64,000 nt of DNA, from positions 27,660 to 91,659 of the forward strand of contig JAHDVF020000179.1 of the NCBI GenBank assembly GCA_022606425.2, read 5' to 3'. Below the pieces are notes generated by a model, which ran no database searches, was not told where the DNA came from, and saw nothing but the letters and a program-made list of their open reading frames with translations. Positions within the stretch are counted from its first letter, which is position 1, and every line of letters starts with the position of its first letter. Below, piece after piece: positions 60,527 through 64,000 of the stretch. Source of the DNA: Lepidostoma basale. Taxonomy: Eukaryota; Arthropoda; Insecta; Trichoptera; Lepidostomatidae. Both the position numbers and the translations under genes were made by a program.

Positions 60527-63500
60527 ACTAACTAACTAACTAACCATCACACCGTCTCCCCGAAGGGGTAGGCAGAAAGAATGGACTGCCACACTTTTCT
60601 TTCCTGACATATTTCTCTCGCTTCCTTAACATTCATACATCGTGTCATGCACGCGCGTCGATTTCTCTGACTCCTCACATGGCCGACATTCAATATTTGA
60701 TTTTTTTGATCGTGCCACGTTTTCCTTGGTCTTCCTCTATTTCTGGTTCCATTTACATCATTAACATATAATTTTTTTACCATTCTTTCTTCATTCATTC
60801 TTTCCATATGTCCAAACCATCTTAATGATCCTTTCATTATTTTGTTCATGATACCATCATTCGCACCGCATTCACTTCTTATATTTTCATTCGACACTCT
60901 ATCATACACAGAGTATCCACACATTCGTCTAAGAGATCTCATTTCTACTGCATTTATTCTACTTTCATCCTTCTTTTGCCAGTTCCATGCTTCGCTTCCA
61001 TACATAAGGGTCGGTAGAAGAACACCATTGTGCACTGCCATTCTAGTTTTTTTGGATAGGTTTTTGTTTGCGATGACAACTTTAAGTGCACCATTCACTT
61101 TGTTGCCTGCCCCAACCCTTCTTTCAATATCCCTCTCCACTCGCCCATCTCTTGTAAACATACTACCTAAATACACGAACTCAACTACTTGCTCCAAATT
61201 TTCACCATTCACGCTAATGTTGCAGACTGTCGTGGTTTCTTCCTTTTCAAAAATCATTACCTTGGACTTATTAACATTCATCATCAGATCATTTCGCATG
61301 CATACCTCATACATACAATTCACCAGGACTTGTAGTTCATGCTCGTTGTCTGCAAGAAGGACAGCGTCATCCGCATACAAGAGACAGCTTACTGACACTC
61401 CGCTCATTTTGGCACCTACATCCAACCCTTTCAGCTCTTTCATACATTTGTCCATATACAGATTAAATAACCACGGGGACATTACGCAACCCTGTTTGAC
61501 ACCTTTATTGATATCAAACCAGGCTGTAAGATCTCCATTTACTCTGACACTAGCAGTGCTTTCTGTGTATAGCGACTTAATTGCCGTGATCAGTTTTGTA
61601 CTTATTCAATATTCAGACAATATTTCCCACAACTTTTCTTTATTAACGTAATCATATGCTTTTTGCAAGTCGACAAATGCACAGAAAACTTTGCGGTTTT
61701 TGGCCAGAAACTTCTCTGTCAATGTACGAAGTCCAAAAATTTTATCCATACATCCTCTGCCATTCATAAAGGCACCTTGCACATCCCAAACTTTGTCACT
61801 CGTCAATTTTCTTACTCTTTCTATTAAAATTCTGCCATAGACTTTACCAACGGCACTCAAAAGACTAATAGCTCTGTGGTTTCCACATTCCATACGCGAT
61901 CTTTTTCCTTTGTACAGGGGCATAATTACTGCTCTCCTCCAGTCTAGCGGCGTATATCCCTCCTCCAAGCACTGGTTAAATAACTTACATAACCATGCAG
62001 AAGCCACTTCCCCACCGCTTTTAATAAAATCTATGGCAATACAATCAAACCCAACAACTTTTCCACCTTTCATTGCACTCACGGATCTTTTCATCTCATT
62101 CGTACTTATTTTTTCAATATTATTATTCATAGGTCCCGCACTCGCACTAGTTGTTATACTTTCGATCACGCTTGTATCACCACCATACATCTCCTTAAAA
62201 TATTCCATCCATCTTTCTTGTATGATCTTACTCTCTGTTAACATTCTTCTCTCGTTGTCTAAAATTGCTTTCACACATCCACTATCAGGAGGATTTCGGG
62301 CTTTTTTTACTTCTTTCGAAACCATTTTTAAATTTGCTTGGAAGTTGTTTGTCATTTTGAGCCCTTCTTCTTCCTTCAGCTTTTCTTTCCGCGCTTTTAC
62401 TACCGACTTCACTCTCTTATTGCATACCTTATACAAATCTTTTGCTCTTTCATACTTAACTCTGTCATTCTTATTTATCGACAACATATTCAACCAAGCA
62501 TCTTTCTTCTCTTTAACAGCACTCTTTACGTCATCATTCCACCATGCATCCCATTTCCTTCTTCCTTGTACACATACACCACACGATTCTTTCGCTGATT
62601 CACACAAACTTTCCTTTAAGTATTTCCAGGTCTCATCAATACTCAACTCACTTACATCCCGCTCACTCAATCTATCTTTCACTTTTCTTACGAAATTATT
62701 TCTTACGTCATTGTTTTGCAGTTTTTCAACTTTGACTCTAGTTGGTGCGGCTACTGTTTTGCTTCTTCTGGTTCGCCATCCCCGAAATAAGATCACTTTT
62801 GCCACTATTAAAAAATGATCCGTTTCCAGTTCGGCTCCCCTGAAGACCCTCGAATCAACCGTATCCGCCCGTAATCTAGAGTCTACAATGACGTAATCTA
62901 TAATGGACCTTTCAAATCCTCTTTCTCAAGTAAAGAGATGGATTCTCTTATGATCGAAGATGGTATTTGATACAAAGAGACCCCACTCTATACACAATTC
63001 AAGCAGTCTCCTTCCATTATCATTTATTCGTCTATCACCAAACGTACCCAGACATTCCTCGTACCCACTCCTACGGATTCCCACCCAACCGTTCATATCA
63101 CCTGCTATTATCAATCTTTTGTTTATACTCTTACACACCAATGTCTCTCTCACTTTGTCCCAAAACTCATCTTTACTCACCTCATTTTCGTTGTTACCAG
63201 GGGCGTATGCAATTAAAAGGAAAACTCTTGTTAACCCGATCTTGAAGCGAATCCACATGAGTCTTGGGCTAACACATTTATAACCTTTCATACATTCTAC
63301 CATCCTTGGAGTTAGCACCGCCGCCACGCCTTGGCATGCTCTGTGGTCATTCGGCACACCCGACTACAGAACAAGCTTATCCGCATGCTCCAAGGAACTA
63401 CACTCTTTCATCATACATTCAGTCACACATAAAACATCTAAACACTTATTATCCATTTCTGCACACATCTCATTCAACTTTCCTTCCATATCTCCCCTTA

Positions 63501-63838
63501 TATTCCATGTACCGATGCGGCACTCCACCCTTCTCTGTTCGCCCCTGCGGGAGATGCGGTGTGATGGGTTGCGGACCTCATCGCCACCAGTAGGCATCAC
63601 CCGCACACACTTAAAGACTAAATCATTTACAAACTAAATTCAATTACATAAAATAAAAAAATAAAATAAAAAATAACAATAACAATAACAAAATATAACA
63701 CATAAAACAATTGTAACACATAATAAAGACGACCACTAGACGATCCAGACTTTTGCAATTCCTTTCTTTAAGAGTTTTTTTTCTTTTTTTTACGTTACCA
63801 CCGTTACATTAATAAATTTTAGTTTTTTAGGCACTTAT
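60527..63838 (-). mobile_element. LINE-A1 full-length copy (RTE-like), with 12-bp target duplication
   Basis: TATTCTGTTGTA is present at 60515-60526 and 63839-63850, a perfect 12-bp target duplication that fixes both ends of this 3.3-kb insertion. On the minus strand: 5' terminus ATAAGTGCCTAAAA, a ~240-bp AT-rich 5' UTR, one long frame (63597-60547), and a ~20-bp 3' end of (GTTA)n with no poly-A. RTE-type LINEs have one ORF with endonuclease and RT, about 1000 codons, and microsatellite tails; this fits. All other LINE-A pieces in the window are parts of this layout. Confidence 0.95.
60547..63597 (-). pseudogene. LINE-A ORF: endonuclease-reverse transcriptase, three point stops
   Basis: It would encode ~1016 residues from ATG (MPTGGDEVRNPSHR; the ATG is kept in the short derivatives). 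Endonuclease: GTWNIRG (~29), TE in LCVTECMM, YAPGNN, IAGDMNGWVG, IIDYVIVDSR and TDHFLIVAK. RT: MECGNHRAISLLSAVGKVYG, FVDLQKAYD (motif A, ~641), GVKQGCVMSPWLFNLYMD (B) and YADD (C, ~741). C-terminal: GSEAWNWQKKDESRINAV, SLRWFGHMERM and RPRKTWHDQ. Three in-frame stops interrupt it with no frameshift: TAG 63364-63366 (codon 78), TGA 62926-62928 (codon 224), TGA 61606-61608 (codon 664). The last is GGA in the fragment at 51710. So the copy is recently dead. Confidence 0.93.
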
Positions 63839-63850
63839 TATTCTGTTGTA

Positions 63851-64000
63851 TTTTATTATATATGTATTACAGTTTTTATTTTTATTTTTAAGAAAAAAAA
63901 ATTATTACAAAGAATTATATTAAACAACTGGATATTATATCCTGTAGTATTTCAGATTATCTATTTAAGCAAGAAAAAATATGTCACTCCTATAAAATAA
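63851..64000. other. No gene seen
   Basis: AT-rich sequence beyond the target duplication of the full-length LINE-A. Confidence 0.5.

Noticed and set aside
60842..61651. 269-codon plus-strand frame, and the 302-codon frame at 61910-62818
   Set aside because: Antisense shadows of the LINE-A ORF; their content mirrors its codons and shows no known domain.

Overview
This is a eukaryotic, AT-rich, intron-poor-looking stretch made almost entirely of transposable-element remains; I see no intact host protein gene and no genuine RNA gene. The repeat mix points to an arthropod, most likely an insect: several RTE-like LINEs with microsatellite 3' tails, a tRNA-derived SINE, a mariner fragment, piggyBac-, hAT- and Tigger-like non-autonomous DNA elements and a Helitron. 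The order cannot be fixed from the sequence. Family names used here are local labels.

The dominant family, LINE-A, is RTE-like. Its C-terminal region carries GSEAWNWQKKDESRINAV, SLRWFGHMERM and RPRKTWHDQINQIL, and its 3' end is followed by (GTTA)n in A1 copies or (GTT)n in A2 copies. About forty pieces lie on both strands. One full-length copy (60527-63838, minus) has a perfect 12-bp target duplication and a single 1016-codon frame broken only by three point stops. Two short elements (30563-31075, 40889-41368) join the LINE-A 5' end directly to its last ~70 bp at the same junction, so they form an internally deleted, non-autonomous family.

Other LINEs are LINE-B, -C and -D (RTE-like C-termini), LINE-F (endonuclease only), LINE-G (L2/CR1-like C-terminus), LINE-H (3' tip) and LINE-K (CR1/Jockey-like C-terminus). 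Short families are the tRNA-derived SINE, E (~260 bp), P (palindromic, ~230 bp, 11-13 bp target duplications), Q and S (foldback), R (GC-rich, structured), and satellites V (~90/180 bp) and T (~147 bp).

Layout: 0-3 kb, a decayed gene-like sequence, a minisatellite and a mariner nested in LINE-A. 3-5.2 kb, satellite V with a piggyBac-like MITE in a TTAA and a long-TIR element. 5-28 kb, mixed LINE fragments, SINEs and foldbacks. 28.8-29.5 kb, a hAT element with 8-bp duplication. 30.4-33.9 kb, satellite T invaded by LINE-A and its short derivative. 35.9-40.2 kb, a Helitron split into a P element, with two nested hAT elements inside. 40-60 kb, SINE, derivative copy 2, nested LINE-A/LINE-B, a long (GA)n tract, P copies and a 0.4-kb near-perfect inverted repeat. 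60.5-63.85 kb, the full-length LINE-A.

The parts relate as parasites of one another: LINE-A probably supplies reverse transcriptase to its short derivatives, and nested insertions with target duplications give a relative order of arrival.
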